From Microvirga lupini (GTDB lineage Bacteria > Pseudomonadota > Alphaproteobacteria > Rhizobiales > Beijerinckiaceae): a stretch of 64,000 nucleotides of DNA. The DNA lies in NCBI RefSeq assembly GCF_014191055.1, contig NZ_JACHWB010000005.1:62001-126000 (forward strand), given 5' to 3'. Position 1 is the first letter of the stretch. Every line of letters begins with the position of its first letter. Both the position numbers and the translations under genes were made by a program. The notes under the pieces were generated by a model. It was given only the letters and a program-made list of their open reading frames with translations, did not search any database and had not been told where the DNA came from. Below are positions 9,411-19,425 of this stretch, one piece after another.

Positions 9411-9447
9411 CGGAAAACCGGACTCCACTTTTCCGCACGATGCGCTA
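9411..9447. repeat. Short conserved repeat, family C copy 1
   Basis: The core is CGGAAAACCGGACTCCACTT followed by TTCCGCACGATGCGC. A near-identical core occurs at 56011-56046 and a more diverged relative at 34051-34110. Sequences of this kind are common in Hyphomicrobiales intergenic DNA. This copy lies between nlpD and pcm. Confidence 0.65.
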
Positions 9448-10131
9448 GAGAGTCGCCGCAATGCCGGTGACGAGGGGCGAAATCCGCAGTGGCGTCCCAA
9501 GGCTCTGCGTCAGTTCCCCATCGGCACCGCGCTCGACCTTCACGAGGCGAGGCATGCCCTCGACGGTCAGCGCTCCCACGAGGCGCCCTCCAGGTCCCAG
9601 GAGCGGCATCAGGGCTTCGGGAAGCTCAGGGCGCGCGCCATTCAGCAGAATACGATCGAACCGGTCCCGCACCCGTGTGGCAAGCCCGTCGCCCACCTCC
9701 AGACGAACCTTGCCCGCCTCTACGATCTTGAGGTGCTGGGCGGCCGCCGCCGCCAGGGTGTTGAAGCGCTCGACGCTCGTCACCTCGGCCCCGAGCCGCG
9801 CCAGGAGCGCCGTCACGTAGCCGCTGCCTGTGCCGACCTCCAGCACGCGCTGGCCGGGCTGCACGCCCAGCGCCAGCAGCATGGCGGCCACGGTCGCAGG
9901 GCCGGTCATCGTCTGGCCGCAGGGCAGAGGCAGGGCGACGTCGGTACGAGCGAGATCGGTGAAGCGGCGCGGGGCGAAGACCTCGCGCGGCACCAACTCC
10001 ATGGCCCGCAGGAGGGCCGTGTCGCGGATGCCTTTCGCCCGCAACGATAGGATGAACGACGCGGCCCCGATCGCCGCCTGCTCGCCACGGGCATCATCCA
10101 CCTCTGGCAAGTACGGCAGATCACGATTCAT
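9445..10131 (-). CDS. pcm: Protein-L-isoaspartate O-methyltransferase
   Basis: This enzyme methylates isoaspartyl residues in damaged proteins with S-adenosylmethionine, starting their repair. The 228-residue product carries the SAM-binding motif I VLEVGTGSGY, preceded by the family-specific LPLPCGQTMTGPATVA. VTSVERF (acidic ribose-binding residue) and RILLNGARPELP follow. It is 16 bases downstream of surE. The operon order surE-pcm-nlpD matches that seen in gammaproteobacteria. Confidence 0.93.
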   Translation of the reverse strand: MNRDLPYLPEVDDARGEQAAIGAASFILSLRAKGIRDTALLRAMELVPREVFAPRRFTDLARTDVALPLPCGQTMTGPATVAAMLLALGVQPGQRVLEVGTGSGYVTALLARLGAEVTSVERFNTLAAAAAQHLKIVEAGKVRLEVGDGLATRVRDRFDRILLNGARPELPEALMPLLGPGGRLVGALTVEGMPRLVKVERGADGELTQSLGTPLRISPLVTGIAATL

Positions 10132-10147
10132 CGCGCCAGTACCCTCA

Positions 10148-10909
10148 TCAGCCGAAGGCCTGCGCGTAGCGGGTGAGGGTCGGCTCGTCGGTCATGTCGA
10201 TGCGCAATGGCGTGACGGCGATGCGCCGGTTGGCGATGGCCCAGAGATCGGTGCCGTTGCCGGGCGTGAAGGGACGACGCTCGAAGGCGATCCAGAAGTA
10301 AGGGTTGCCACGCCCGTCCCGGCGCTCGTCGAGCCGCAGAAGCTCCTGCGTGCGCTGGCCCTGATTGACGAGAGCCGTCCCCTCGACGTCCTCCGGCTCG
10401 CAATCCGGGAAGTTCACGTTGACCAAGATGCCCTTGTCCACACCAGCTTCGAGGATCTTACGCACCACCTTGGGGCCGTGATGCTCGGCGCATTGCCAGC
10501 GCGGCGCATCGCGCGTGGTGGGGCCGTAGGCCTGGGAGAGCGCGATGGAGGGAACACCGAGGATCGTGCCCTCGATGGCGCCCGCCACCGTGCCGGAATA
10601 GGTCACGTCCTCGGCCACGTTCTGCCCGCGATTCACGCCGGAGAGCACGAGATCGGGCTTGGCGTCCTGCATGAGGTGGCGCACGCCCATGATCACGCAA
10701 TCCGTCGGCGTGCCCCTGACGGCGAAGTGCCGGCTGGAGATCTCGCGCAGGCGCAGCGGATCGTTGAGCGAGAGCGAGTGGGCGACGCCGCTCTGATCCG
10801 TCTCGGGCGCCACGACCCACACGTCGTCCGACAGCGCGCGGGCGATGGCCTCTAGGGTCTTCAGCCCCGGTGCATGAATGCCGTCGTCGTTGGTGCAGAG
10901 AATGCGCAT
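10148..10909 (-). CDS. surE: SurE, 5'/3'-nucleotidase
   Basis: SurE is a metal-dependent survival phosphatase acting on nucleoside monophosphates and short polyphosphates. The 253-residue protein begins [15 protein letters not shown], with the metal-binding Asp-Asp pair. It continues with [17 protein letters not shown] and [20 protein letters not shown], the remaining active-site blocks. It starts three bases after the serS stop and is followed closely by pcm, so it belongs to the serS-surE-pcm-nlpD run. Confidence 0.95.
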   Translation of the reverse strand: MRILCTNDDGIHAPGLKTLEAIARALSDDVWVVAPETDQSGVAHSLSLNDPLRLREISSRHFAVRGTPTDCVIMGVRHLMQDAKPDLVLSGVNRGQNVAEDVTYSGTVAGAIEGTILGVPSIALSQAYGPTTRDAPRWQCAEHHGPKVVRKILEAGVDKGILVNVNFPDCEPEDVEGTALVNQGQRTQELLRLDERRDGRGNPYFWIAFERRPFTPGNGTDLWAIANRRIAVTPLRIDMTDEPTLTRYAQAFG

Positions 10910-10912
10910 GTT

Positions 10913-12274
10913 CTAAGCCTGACGCTCGATACGGGTGAGACCGCCCATATAGGATTGCAGCACAGACGGGATCGTGACGCTGCCGTCCTCGTTCTGGTAG
11001 TTCTCCAGCACCGCCACGAGGGTGCGACCGACCGCAAGCCCTGAGCCGTTGAGCGTGTGCACGAAGCGCGGCTGCTTCTCGCCGGCGGCGCGGTAGCGGG
11101 CGTTCATGCGCCGGGCCTGGAAATCCGAGCAGACCGAGCAGCTCGAAATCTCGCGATAAGCCCCCTGCCCCGGCAGCCAAACCTCGATGTCGTAAGTCTT
11201 GGTCGAGGCGAAGCCCATGTCTCCCGTGCAGAGCGTCATGGTGCGGAACGGCAACTCCAGCTTCTTCAGCACGTTCTCGGCGCTGGTCAGCATGCGCTCG
11301 TGCTCGTCGGCGGAAGTCTCAGGCGTGGTGATCGAGACGAGCTCGCATTTCACGAACTGATGCTGGCGGATCATGCCGCGCGTATCGCGACCGGCGGAGC
11401 CCGCCTCGGCGCGGAAGCTCGGGGTGAGCGCGGTGAAGCGCAGCGGCAGTTCCTCCTCTGAGAGAATCTGCTCGCGCACGAGATTCGTGAGCGTCACCTC
11501 GGCGGTCGGAATCATGCCGTAGCGGGTGTCCTTGATCATCTTGGCGACGGCATCGCGTGGCTGGCCTTCGAGAGCAGCTTGCATGACCTGTTCGAGCGAA
11601 TTGCCCGGGAAGGCCCAGAACTGATCGTCCTCGAACTTCGGCAACTGCGCCGTGCCGAACATGACGTCGTCGCGCACCAGCAGCGGCGGGTTCACTTCCG
11701 TGTAGCCATGCTCGTTGACGTGCAGGTCGATCATGAACTGGCCGAGTGCGCGCTCCAGGCGCGCGAGCCCAGCCTTGAGCACGACAAAGCGCGAACCGGA
11801 GAGTTTCGCGGCCGTCTCGAAATCCATCAGGCCGAGGGCTTCGCCGATCTCGAAATGCTGCTTGGCGCTGTTCGACATGCGCGGCATGCCGACCCGGTGA
11901 CGCTCCACGTTGCCGTGCTCGTCGGCTCCAACGGGCACGTCCGGCTTCGGGATGTTGGGAATGGCGGCAAGCGCATCGAACAGGGCCTTCTCGGCGACGC
12001 GCTCGGCCTCTTCCAGCTCGGGCATCGTCTCCTTGATCCGGCCCACCTCGGCCATCAGCTCACTCGCCCGCGCCTCGTCCTTTTTGGCCTTGGCCTGGCC
12101 GATCTCCTTGGACATGGCATTGCGGCGCTCGGTAGCGGCCTGCAGGGCCGAGATGGCGCTCTTGCGCTGGTCGTCGAGGGCGATCAGCTGCGCGGACAAG
12201 GGCTCCATGCCCCGGTTCCGGAGGCCTTGGTCGAAAGCCGCGGGATTCTCGCGGATGGAACGGATGTCGTGCAT
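10913..12274 (-). CDS. serS: Seryl-tRNA synthetase
   Basis: This class II synthetase charges tRNA-Ser. The 453-residue protein starts [18 protein letters not shown], followed by the two-helix antiparallel coiled-coil arm (about 30-100) that grips tRNA. The catalytic core has motif 2 around [20 protein letters not shown] and motif 3 near [17 protein letters not shown]. The reading frame extends to 12331, but homology begins at the ATG at 12274. It lies between tatC and surE on the same strand. Confidence 0.96.
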   Translation of the reverse strand: MHDIRSIRENPAAFDQGLRNRGMEPLSAQLIALDDQRKSAISALQAATERRNAMSKEIGQAKAKKDEARASELMAEVGRIKETMPELEEAERVAEKALFDALAAIPNIPKPDVPVGADEHGNVERHRVGMPRMSNSAKQHFEIGEALGLMDFETAAKLSGSRFVVLKAGLARLERALGQFMIDLHVNEHGYTEVNPPLLVRDDVMFGTAQLPKFEDDQFWAFPGNSLEQVMQAALEGQPRDAVAKMIKDTRYGMIPTAEVTLTNLVREQILSEEELPLRFTALTPSFRAEAGSAGRDTRGMIRQHQFVKCELVSITTPETSADEHERMLTSAENVLKKLELPFRTMTLCTGDMGFASTKTYDIEVWLPGQGAYREISSCSVCSDFQARRMNARYRAAGEKQPRFVHTLNGSGLAVGRTLVAVLENYQNEDGSVTIPSVLQSYMGGLTRIERQA

Positions 12275-12373
12275 GGGATGAGGACCTGCTTCGTCAGGCG
12301 GCCCGCCTTTTCGACAAAGCCGCCCCTTCAACTCGTGCCGAGGGTGGCGGCTGGTGTTTAGAGCCCGCAGGCC

Positions 12374-13177
12374 CTACTCCTCTGCCGCGCGCGCGGCCTC
12401 GGCTTCCGCACGCTTCTTCTCGACCATACGGACAGAGAAGATGGATGCCTCGTAAAGAAGCAAGGTGGGGACCGCAAGGGCGAACTGGCTGATCACGTCG
12501 GGCGGGGTGAGAACCGCGGCAATCACGAACACGATGACGATGGCGTAACGGCGTTTGTCCTTCAGAAACTGCGAATCGATGATCCCTGCCCGAGCCAACA
12601 GGGTCAGGATCACCGGGAGCTGGAAGCAGACGCCGAAGGCGAAGATCAAGGTCATGATCAGCGACAGGTACTCGCTGACCTTCGGCAGGAACTCGATGGA
12701 GGGGCTGGAGTCCGTCGCCAGCTGCTGCATGCCCACGGAGAAGCGCATGAGCAGCGGCATGGCAATGAAGTAGACGCAGGCCGCGCCGATCGTGAAGAGA
12801 ACCGGCGTTGCAAACAGGTACGGGACGAAGGCTCGGCGCTCGTTCTTGTAGAGGCCCGGCGCCACGAACTTGTAGATCTGAATGGCGATGACCGGGAAGG
12901 CCAGGAAGCCCGCACCGAAGGCTGCGACCTGGATCTGGGTGAACAGATATTCCAGGCCGTGGGTATAGACGAGATGGGCCTTCTCAGGCGAGCCGACGGC
13001 GAGCACGTAAGGCCAGACCAGGGCGTTGTAGATGTATTTCGCGCCGGCAAAGCAGACGAAGAACAGCACCACGAAGGCGACCAGCGCCTTGATGAGGCGC
13101 GAGCGCAGTTCGGTCAGATGCTCGATCAGAGGCGCGCGCGAAGCCTCGACCTCGTCCTGTTCAACGGCAGTGGTCAT
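12374..13177 (-). CDS. tatC: TatC, twin-arginine translocase core subunit
   Basis: TatC binds twin-arginine signal peptides and, with TatA and TatB, exports folded proteins. The 267-residue protein has six predicted membrane helices. PLIEHLTELRSRLIKAL near the N-terminus is the conserved cytoplasmic entry, and FGVCFQLPVILTLLARAGI with LTPPDVISQ are family signatures. Its start overlaps the tatB stop by four bases. A likely local client is the RR-signal cupin at 52154. Confidence 0.96.
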   Translation of the reverse strand: MTTAVEQDEVEASRAPLIEHLTELRSRLIKALVAFVVLFFVCFAGAKYIYNALVWPYVLAVGSPEKAHLVYTHGLEYLFTQIQVAAFGAGFLAFPVIAIQIYKFVAPGLYKNERRAFVPYLFATPVLFTIGAACVYFIAMPLLMRFSVGMQQLATDSSPSIEFLPKVSEYLSLIMTLIFAFGVCFQLPVILTLLARAGIIDSQFLKDKRRYAIVIVFVIAAVLTPPDVISQFALAVPTLLLYEASIFSVRMVEKKRAEAEAARAAEE

Positions 13178-13734
13178 CCGACTTTCGCGTCCGGTTTTTC
13201 TGACAATTGTGCAGCAAGTGCAGCCTGCTGGGCTTCGTATTCTGCTTCCCGTCGCAGGGACTCGGCGATCTCCGTTGCCGGATCGACGGCTGGCGGAAGC
13301 GGCAGGTCGACGAGCGGATCGGCGGGCGCCGGCTCCCGCCCCTCGACCACGGCCTGCACCGAAGCGTCGGAAGGCGCTTGAGCGATCTCCGGGGCATCCT
13401 CCGAAGTGCTCGCAGGCTCGGGCGCTTTCTCCGGGGTTGCAACAGGCGCCTCGATGGAGGTCTTCAGCTCATCCCGGATCGTCTGGATCGGGTTGAAGCT
13501 CGTGTTGAGCGATGGAACGGACTCGTTCACGCTCTGGAGCTGCTTCTTGACCTCGTCGAGTTCGGCTTCCCGCATGGCCTCGTTGAACTGGCCCTGGAAC
13601 TCCGACGCCATGCGGCGGACCTTGGCGGTCATCTGCCCAACAGTCCGCAGGGCCTTCGGCAGATCCTTCGGGCCGATCACGATCAGCGCGACGGCGCCGA
13701 TCACCATGATCTCACCCCAGCTCATGTCCAACAT
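13174..13734 (-). CDS. tatB: TatB, twin-arginine translocase subunit
   Basis: The 186-residue protein begins MLDMSWGEIMVIGAVALIVI, one short membrane helix, then the glycine-proline hinge GPKDLPKALR and an amphipathic helix. These are the TatB hallmarks. The C-terminal half is a low-complexity Pro/Ala/Glu-rich tail that varies between species. TatB works with TatC as the signal-peptide receptor. The gene lies between tatA and tatC. Confidence 0.94.
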   Translation of the reverse strand: MLDMSWGEIMVIGAVALIVIGPKDLPKALRTVGQMTAKVRRMASEFQGQFNEAMREAELDEVKKQLQSVNESVPSLNTSFNPIQTIRDELKTSIEAPVATPEKAPEPASTSEDAPEIAQAPSDASVQAVVEGREPAPADPLVDLPLPPAVDPATEIAESLRREAEYEAQQAALAAQLSEKPDAKVG

Positions 13735-13808
13735 GACGTGGCCTCGAACCTGCCTTTAGGTACTCACGCGTACTGAATCCACCGCATGAAGCGGCGGCTG
13801 ACGAAAGC

Positions 13809-14051
13809 TTAGCCGACCTTGTGATCCGTCGTGACGGTCGTGGTGGTCGTGCCGTTCTGATGATCGATGGTCCGGACCGGCTCGGAGGGCTGAACCGGCT
13901 TTGCCGGAGTGTCGTCCTCGGACATCCCCTTCTTGAAGGCTTTGATGCCCTTTGCGACATCGCCCATCATGTCGGAGATCTTGCCGCGTCCGAACAGCAG
14001 GACAACGATCAGACCTACAACGATCCAGTGCCAAATACTCGTGCCACCCAT
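13809..14051 (-). CDS. tatA: TatA, twin-arginine translocase pore subunit
   Basis: The 80-residue protein has one short membrane helix ([16 protein letters not shown]), the hinge [21 protein letters not shown] and a polar tail. TatA oligomers form the variable pore through which folded proteins pass. It is the first tat gene on the minus strand, 58 bases after the ABC ATPase gene. Confidence 0.95.
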   Translation of the reverse strand: MGGTSIWHWIVVGLIVVLLFGRGKISDMMGDVAKGIKAFKKGMSEDDTPAKPVQPSEPVRTIDHQNGTTTTTVTTDHKVG

Positions 14052-14109
14052 GGCAATCCTCCTGCGCCCCGTAGGGCGCGGCGTTTCAGATTAGGAACTC
14101 GCCGTCAAC

Positions 14110-15230
<1,121 letters not shown>

Positions 15231-15234
<4 letters not shown>

Positions 15235-15950
15235 TCCTCGCCGGCCTCGGTCTGGTGCATGTCCAGAGGCTGCAGGAGATCGTCCTCGAGAGGGTCCTCA
15301 TCCTCGCGCAGGGCATCGGCATCGGACGGGACCGGCACCGAGAAGTCGGACGGAACACGACCCTCGATGAAGCCCGCGCCCTTCAACTCCTCGAGGCCCG
15401 GCAGATCCTCGATGGCGTCGAGGCCGAAATGCTCCAGGAAGGCCGGCGTCGTGCCGTAGGTGACCGGGCGCCCGGGCGCCTTCCTGCGGCCGCGCAGGCG
15501 GATCCAACCCGTCTCCAGGAGCGTGTCGATGGTACCCTTCGAGGTGGCGACACCGCGGATCTCCTCGATCTCGGCCCGGGTCACCGGCTGGTGATAGGCG
15601 ATGATGGCCAGCGTCTCCATGGCGGCGCGGGAGAGCCTGCGCTGCTCGACCACGTCGCGGGCGAGCACGAAGGACAGATCGCTCGCCGTGCGGAACGTCC
15701 ATTTGCCGGCCACCCTGACGAGATTGACGCCCCGCAGGGCATAAAGCTCGGTGAGGTCCTGAAGGATCTTCTCCACATCGGCGCCTTCCGGCAGGCGGCC
15801 GCCCAGTTCCTGGGCGCTCAAAGGCGCAGCGGCAGCGAACAGAAGCGCCTCGGCGATGCGCATGGCCTCGCCATGGTCGGGCACGTGACTGACCTCGGGG
15901 GCAACGTCGTCCATGGTCTCGGGGGCTTCGTCCTGCATGTCGGGCAGCAT
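15231..15950 (-). CDS. scpB: ScpB, chromosome segregation and condensation protein
   Basis: ScpB is a kleisin-associated winged-helix protein that joins ScpA and SMC in the bacterial condensin. The 239-residue product contains AEALLFAAAAPLSAQELG and the signature AAMETLAIIAYHQPVTRAEI with RGVATSKGTIDTLLETGWI. The ATG at 15950 has AGGAG seven bases upstream and lies one base after the scpA stop. The frame's longer extension to 16118 overlaps scpA and is rejected. Confidence 0.94.
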
Positions 15951-15951
15951 C

Positions 15952-16752
15952 CTAAACTCCTGCCTCGGCCGGATCGGCGACGGGTTTGACCCAGACCGGT
16001 GCGAAGGCCTCGTCCTGGCGGACCGTGAGCTTGCCCTCGCGCACCATCTCCAGGGTGGCGGAGAGAGCCGAGGCCAGAACGGTCGGGCGCATGGCGGGCT
16101 CGACCATGTATTCCACAAGATAGGTGTCGAGGGTCACCCAATCGTTCAGGTGACCGACCAGACGCTCCAAGGCCTCGCGGGCCTCGACCAGGGACCAAAC
16201 ATTGCGCTTGTGCAGGGAAACCCTGGCGTTGAACTGGATCTGCCGCTGCTGGGCATAGGCTTTGAGCAGATCGTAGAGGCTCGCCTCGTAGTGAGAATCC
16301 CGGTTGATGATGACCGGCTCCGGGGCGCCGCGGGCAAACACGTCGCGGCCGAGCCAGGCGCGCTCGCCCATCCTCTTCGCCGCCTCACGGATGGCCTCCA
16401 GGCGGCGCAGGCGCAGGGCCAAGGCCGAGGCGAGATCCTCGGCGCTCGGCTCCTCGCCCTTAGGCGGCTCGGGCAGCAGGAGACGGGACTTGAGATAGGC
16501 CAGCCACGCCGCCATCACGAGGTAATCGGCCGCAAGCTCCAGGCGCATGCGTCGCGCCGCCTCGATGAAGGTGATGTACTGCTCGGCCAGAGCCAGGATC
16601 GAGATCCGGTGAAGGTCGACCTTCTGGCGACGAGCCAGTTCGAGCAGAAGATCGAGCGGCCCTTCGAACCCGTCCACGTCGACGAGCAGAGCGGGCTCGC
16701 TTTCAGCCCGCTCGGTGCGCTCAACATCCTCGAAGGGTAAGGGGTTCGCCAT
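15952..16752 (-). CDS. scpA: ScpA, kleisin subunit of condensin
   Basis: ScpA bridges the SMC head domains. The 266-residue protein has the family opening VDGFEGPLDLLLELARRQKV, a central ADYLVMAAWLAYLKSRLLLP and a winged-helix C-terminus that binds SMC. The ATG at 16752 is chosen over a TTG at 16764. The nagZ stop is 39 bases upstream, so nagZ, scpA, scpB and the genes after them may be co-transcribed. smc itself is not in the window. Confidence 0.93.
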   Translation of the reverse strand: MANPLPFEDVERTERAESEPALLVDVDGFEGPLDLLLELARRQKVDLHRISILALAEQYITFIEAARRMRLELAADYLVMAAWLAYLKSRLLLPEPPKGEEPSAEDLASALALRLRRLEAIREAAKRMGERAWLGRDVFARGAPEPVIINRDSHYEASLYDLLKAYAQQRQIQFNARVSLHKRNVWSLVEAREALERLVGHLNDWVTLDTYLVEYMVEPAMRPTVLASALSATLEMVREGKLTVRQDEAFAPVWVKPVADPAEAGV

Positions 16753-16791
16753 GATCGTACTCAACTCACAGAGTTCGAAGCTTCATTAGCT

Positions 16792-17811
16792 TTACGCGAT
16801 CATCGCAAGAGCAGAATCGAGCCGCGCCCGGGCATCCACAGGATCCAGAGGCTCCGGATCGTGGGTGATGCGCGCTAACGCAGCGTTAGCGCGGCGCAGG
16901 GCATCGCCCTCCAGGACGGGAGCGGCCTCGGCCACTGCGCTCATCTCCTCCATTTGACCATTGCAGTGCAGGGCCATGTCGCAGCCGGCCGCGAAGGCGG
17001 CTTCGGTTCGCCCCCGGAACGATCCTGAAAGGGCGTGCATGGAGAGGTCATCGGTCATGACCAGCCCGTCATAGCCGAGATAGTCGCGGATGATCTCCTC
17101 CATGACGATGCGGGAGGTGGTGGCGGGGTTCTCCGGGTCGAGAGCCGTGTAGACCACGTGGGCCGTCATCGCGAGCGGCATGTCGGTGAGCATCCGGAAG
17201 GGCGCGAAATCGTGCCGCTCCAGCTCCTCGCGGGAGGCCTCGACCACGGGGAGCGCCAGATGGCTGTCGGCCCCAGCCCGGCCGTGGCCCGGCATGTGCT
17301 TGACCACCGGCAGCACGCCGCCGGCCAGCAGGCCCTCGGCGGCAGCGCGGCCGAGCACGGCCACCTGAGCGGGCGTCCTGCCATAGGCCCGGTCGCCGAT
17401 CACGTCGTGAGCGCCCGGCGACGGCACGTCGAGAACGGGCAGGCAATCCACGGTCACGCCGACGGATCGCAGATCGTGGGCGATCAGCCGCGCTCCGAGC
17501 CGGGTGATCTCCCGTTGGACGAGAGGATCGTTGGCGTGCAGCTGCCCATAGGTGCGTCCGGACGGGTATTTCGACCAATGCGGCGGTCCCATGCGCTGAA
17601 CCCGGCCGCCCTCCTGATCGATGAGGATCGGGGCATCGGTTCGTCCGATCGTATCCCTCAAGGAAGCGCAGAGCGCCCTCACCTGCTCAGGGCTGCCCAC
17701 ATTGCGGCGGAACAGGATGAAGCCCCAGGGCTGCGCTTCCCGGAAGAAGGCAGCCTCGTCGGGAGTGAGCTCAAGGCCGGAGCATCCAGCAATAAAGGCG
17801 CGGGTGGTCAT
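16792..17811 (-). CDS. nagZ: NagZ, beta-N-acetylhexosaminidase (GH3)
   Basis: NagZ removes N-acetylglucosamine from anhydromuropeptides in the cytoplasm during cell-wall recycling. The 339-residue protein has the GH3 signature KHMPGHGRAGADSHLALP, with the histidine that acts with Asp as acid/base. LIDQEGGRVQRM and the nucleophile region LVMTDDLSMHAL are also present. The length is typical of single-domain NagZ. It lies downstream of a SPOR-domain protein gene, another peptidoglycan-related function. Confidence 0.95.
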   Translation of the reverse strand: MTTRAFIAGCSGLELTPDEAAFFREAQPWGFILFRRNVGSPEQVRALCASLRDTIGRTDAPILIDQEGGRVQRMGPPHWSKYPSGRTYGQLHANDPLVQREITRLGARLIAHDLRSVGVTVDCLPVLDVPSPGAHDVIGDRAYGRTPAQVAVLGRAAAEGLLAGGVLPVVKHMPGHGRAGADSHLALPVVEASREELERHDFAPFRMLTDMPLAMTAHVVYTALDPENPATTSRIVMEEIIRDYLGYDGLVMTDDLSMHALSGSFRGRTEAAFAAGCDMALHCNGQMEEMSAVAEAAPVLEGDALRRANAALARITHDPEPLDPVDARARLDSALAMIA

Positions 17812-17885
17812 ACCCGCGCCTTACGTCCCCTGCTCGGCAGGGTCAAGAAATCTTGGTTGCCAAGCTTGTTCAGTTCCAAACTTCT

Positions 17886-19319
17886 TCAGTTCTTGGCCAC
17901 GAAGCACTGGCCGCCCTGGCCTTGGAGCTTGGAGCAGAGCGACGAGGCCTCCTCCTTGGCCATGGGCCCGACACGGACGCGATAGACCGTGCTGCCGTTC
18001 ACCTCAGCCTTGCGGATCATCCCGGGCACGCCTCCGAGATCGGCATATTTGCGCTGGGCCGAGGCGAGGACCGACTGCGCGGCCGCCTCAGAGCCGGCGG
18101 TGCCGAGCTGCACGGCGAAGCCGCCGGTCGGGGTGGTTTCCGCAGCCGCCGGGGCAACCGGCTGGACTGAGGCGACCTGCTGCGGCGCCGGGGTGCTGGA
18201 AGGCGTCGCTGCGGCCGGAGCGGGCTTGGGGGTCGGGGCTGGCGTGGCGGGAGCCGCCACCGGGGTGCTGGCAACCGGCCGGGGCTGTGCCGCCGGAATT
18301 TGAGCCGAAGCCGTGTGAACCGGAGCAGGCTGGGCCTGCGGCGGCAGGGTCATGGCCGCCGGAGCCATGGGCTGGGGAGCCGGTGCCTCGCCGGCGACGG
18401 TTCCGTCGGGACGGATCGTGACGGTGCGGACCTTCTTCGGCTCGCCGAGGTTCAGGCTGGCGGTATGCTGCGGCTTGCCCGATGCACCGATGGCGCCGCC
18501 GGTGGCGTCCGCCACGGCATTGCCGTTCATGCGCACGGCCTGCTGCACGTCGACGGGCTGCTCCTCGCGATTGACCACCTTGGTGGCGCCGTCCTGGCTG
18601 GCGCGCTCGTAGATCTGCTTGTTCTGGTTCGGGATCTCGACCCCGCCCGGATTCTGCGGCTGCACCTTGGTGGGCTCGTTGTTCGCCTTGATCAACGGCG
18701 GCTCGCCGCCCGTGATCGAGGACGAGCCCGAGGCCAGATAGGCTCCGCCGCCGCCGAGCACCAGAGCGCCGATCACGGCCGCGATGGCAACAGGCCCCTT
18801 CCGCGAGCGGGTCTTCTCCACCGGCGGATACTGGAGGCGGTCGGCGTCGTCATAGCCCTGGTCGGGATACTGGGCAGCCTGATCCGAGTAATAGTCCTGA
18901 GCATAGGCTTCGTTGCCGTACGAGTCCTGCTCGTCATAGGCTTGGCCCTGATGGACAGGCTGATGGGCATAGGGCGGCTCGGAGGCTCGAGCGTGATCAT
19001 ACCCGCCCTGACCATAAGACTGCTGGGCCTGACCTGCGTGAGGCGCACGAACCGGGACCTCGCGGGTCATGGGCGTCACAGTGTCGCGGACGGCAAAAAG
19101 GTCGTCGACCGATGCGGTCTGCTGGCGGGGGCGCGACGAGCCGTCATTGGCTAAAATCGATTGAAAAGGATCGTCCTGCCCCACAATGCGGGCCAATTCC
19201 GCCAGCGGATCGTTCCGCGAGGCAGAGGCCTGATGGCTCTGCGGGGAGCCCGCCTGGGCGAGTTGCCTCTCGATCTCGTTGAGGTCGATGGCAAAACGGG
19301 GCTTCACTGATTCGCTCAT
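17886..19319 (-). CDS. SPOR-domain inner-membrane protein
   Basis: The 477-residue protein has a cytoplasmic region rich in Gln, Tyr and Asp (1-170) and a single membrane helix (about 175-197). A Pro/Ala-rich periplasmic linker follows, ending in a SPOR domain (about 400-477: FAVQLGTAGSEAAAQSVLAS, VYRVRVGPMAKEEASSLC). SPOR domains bind denuded glycan strands at the division septum. It lies between argS and nagZ, an order I recall as common in Hyphomicrobiales. No enzymatic domain is present. Confidence 0.88.
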   Translation of the reverse strand: MSESVKPRFAIDLNEIERQLAQAGSPQSHQASASRNDPLAELARIVGQDDPFQSILANDGSSRPRQQTASVDDLFAVRDTVTPMTREVPVRAPHAGQAQQSYGQGGYDHARASEPPYAHQPVHQGQAYDEQDSYGNEAYAQDYYSDQAAQYPDQGYDDADRLQYPPVEKTRSRKGPVAIAAVIGALVLGGGGAYLASGSSSITGGEPPLIKANNEPTKVQPQNPGGVEIPNQNKQIYERASQDGATKVVNREEQPVDVQQAVRMNGNAVADATGGAIGASGKPQHTASLNLGEPKKVRTVTIRPDGTVAGEAPAPQPMAPAAMTLPPQAQPAPVHTASAQIPAAQPRPVASTPVAAPATPAPTPKPAPAAATPSSTPAPQQVASVQPVAPAAAETTPTGGFAVQLGTAGSEAAAQSVLASAQRKYADLGGVPGMIRKAEVNGSTVYRVRVGPMAKEEASSLCSKLQGQGGQCFVAKN

Positions 19320-19425
19320 GCGCCGGATCTCCAGTTACGCGACAGGAGCACCAACTGCTCCGCAGGCACGACGCGACAGGACCCGACGCGAAACCTCCTA
19401 AGCGCTTGATCCGCCTCAGGAAACA

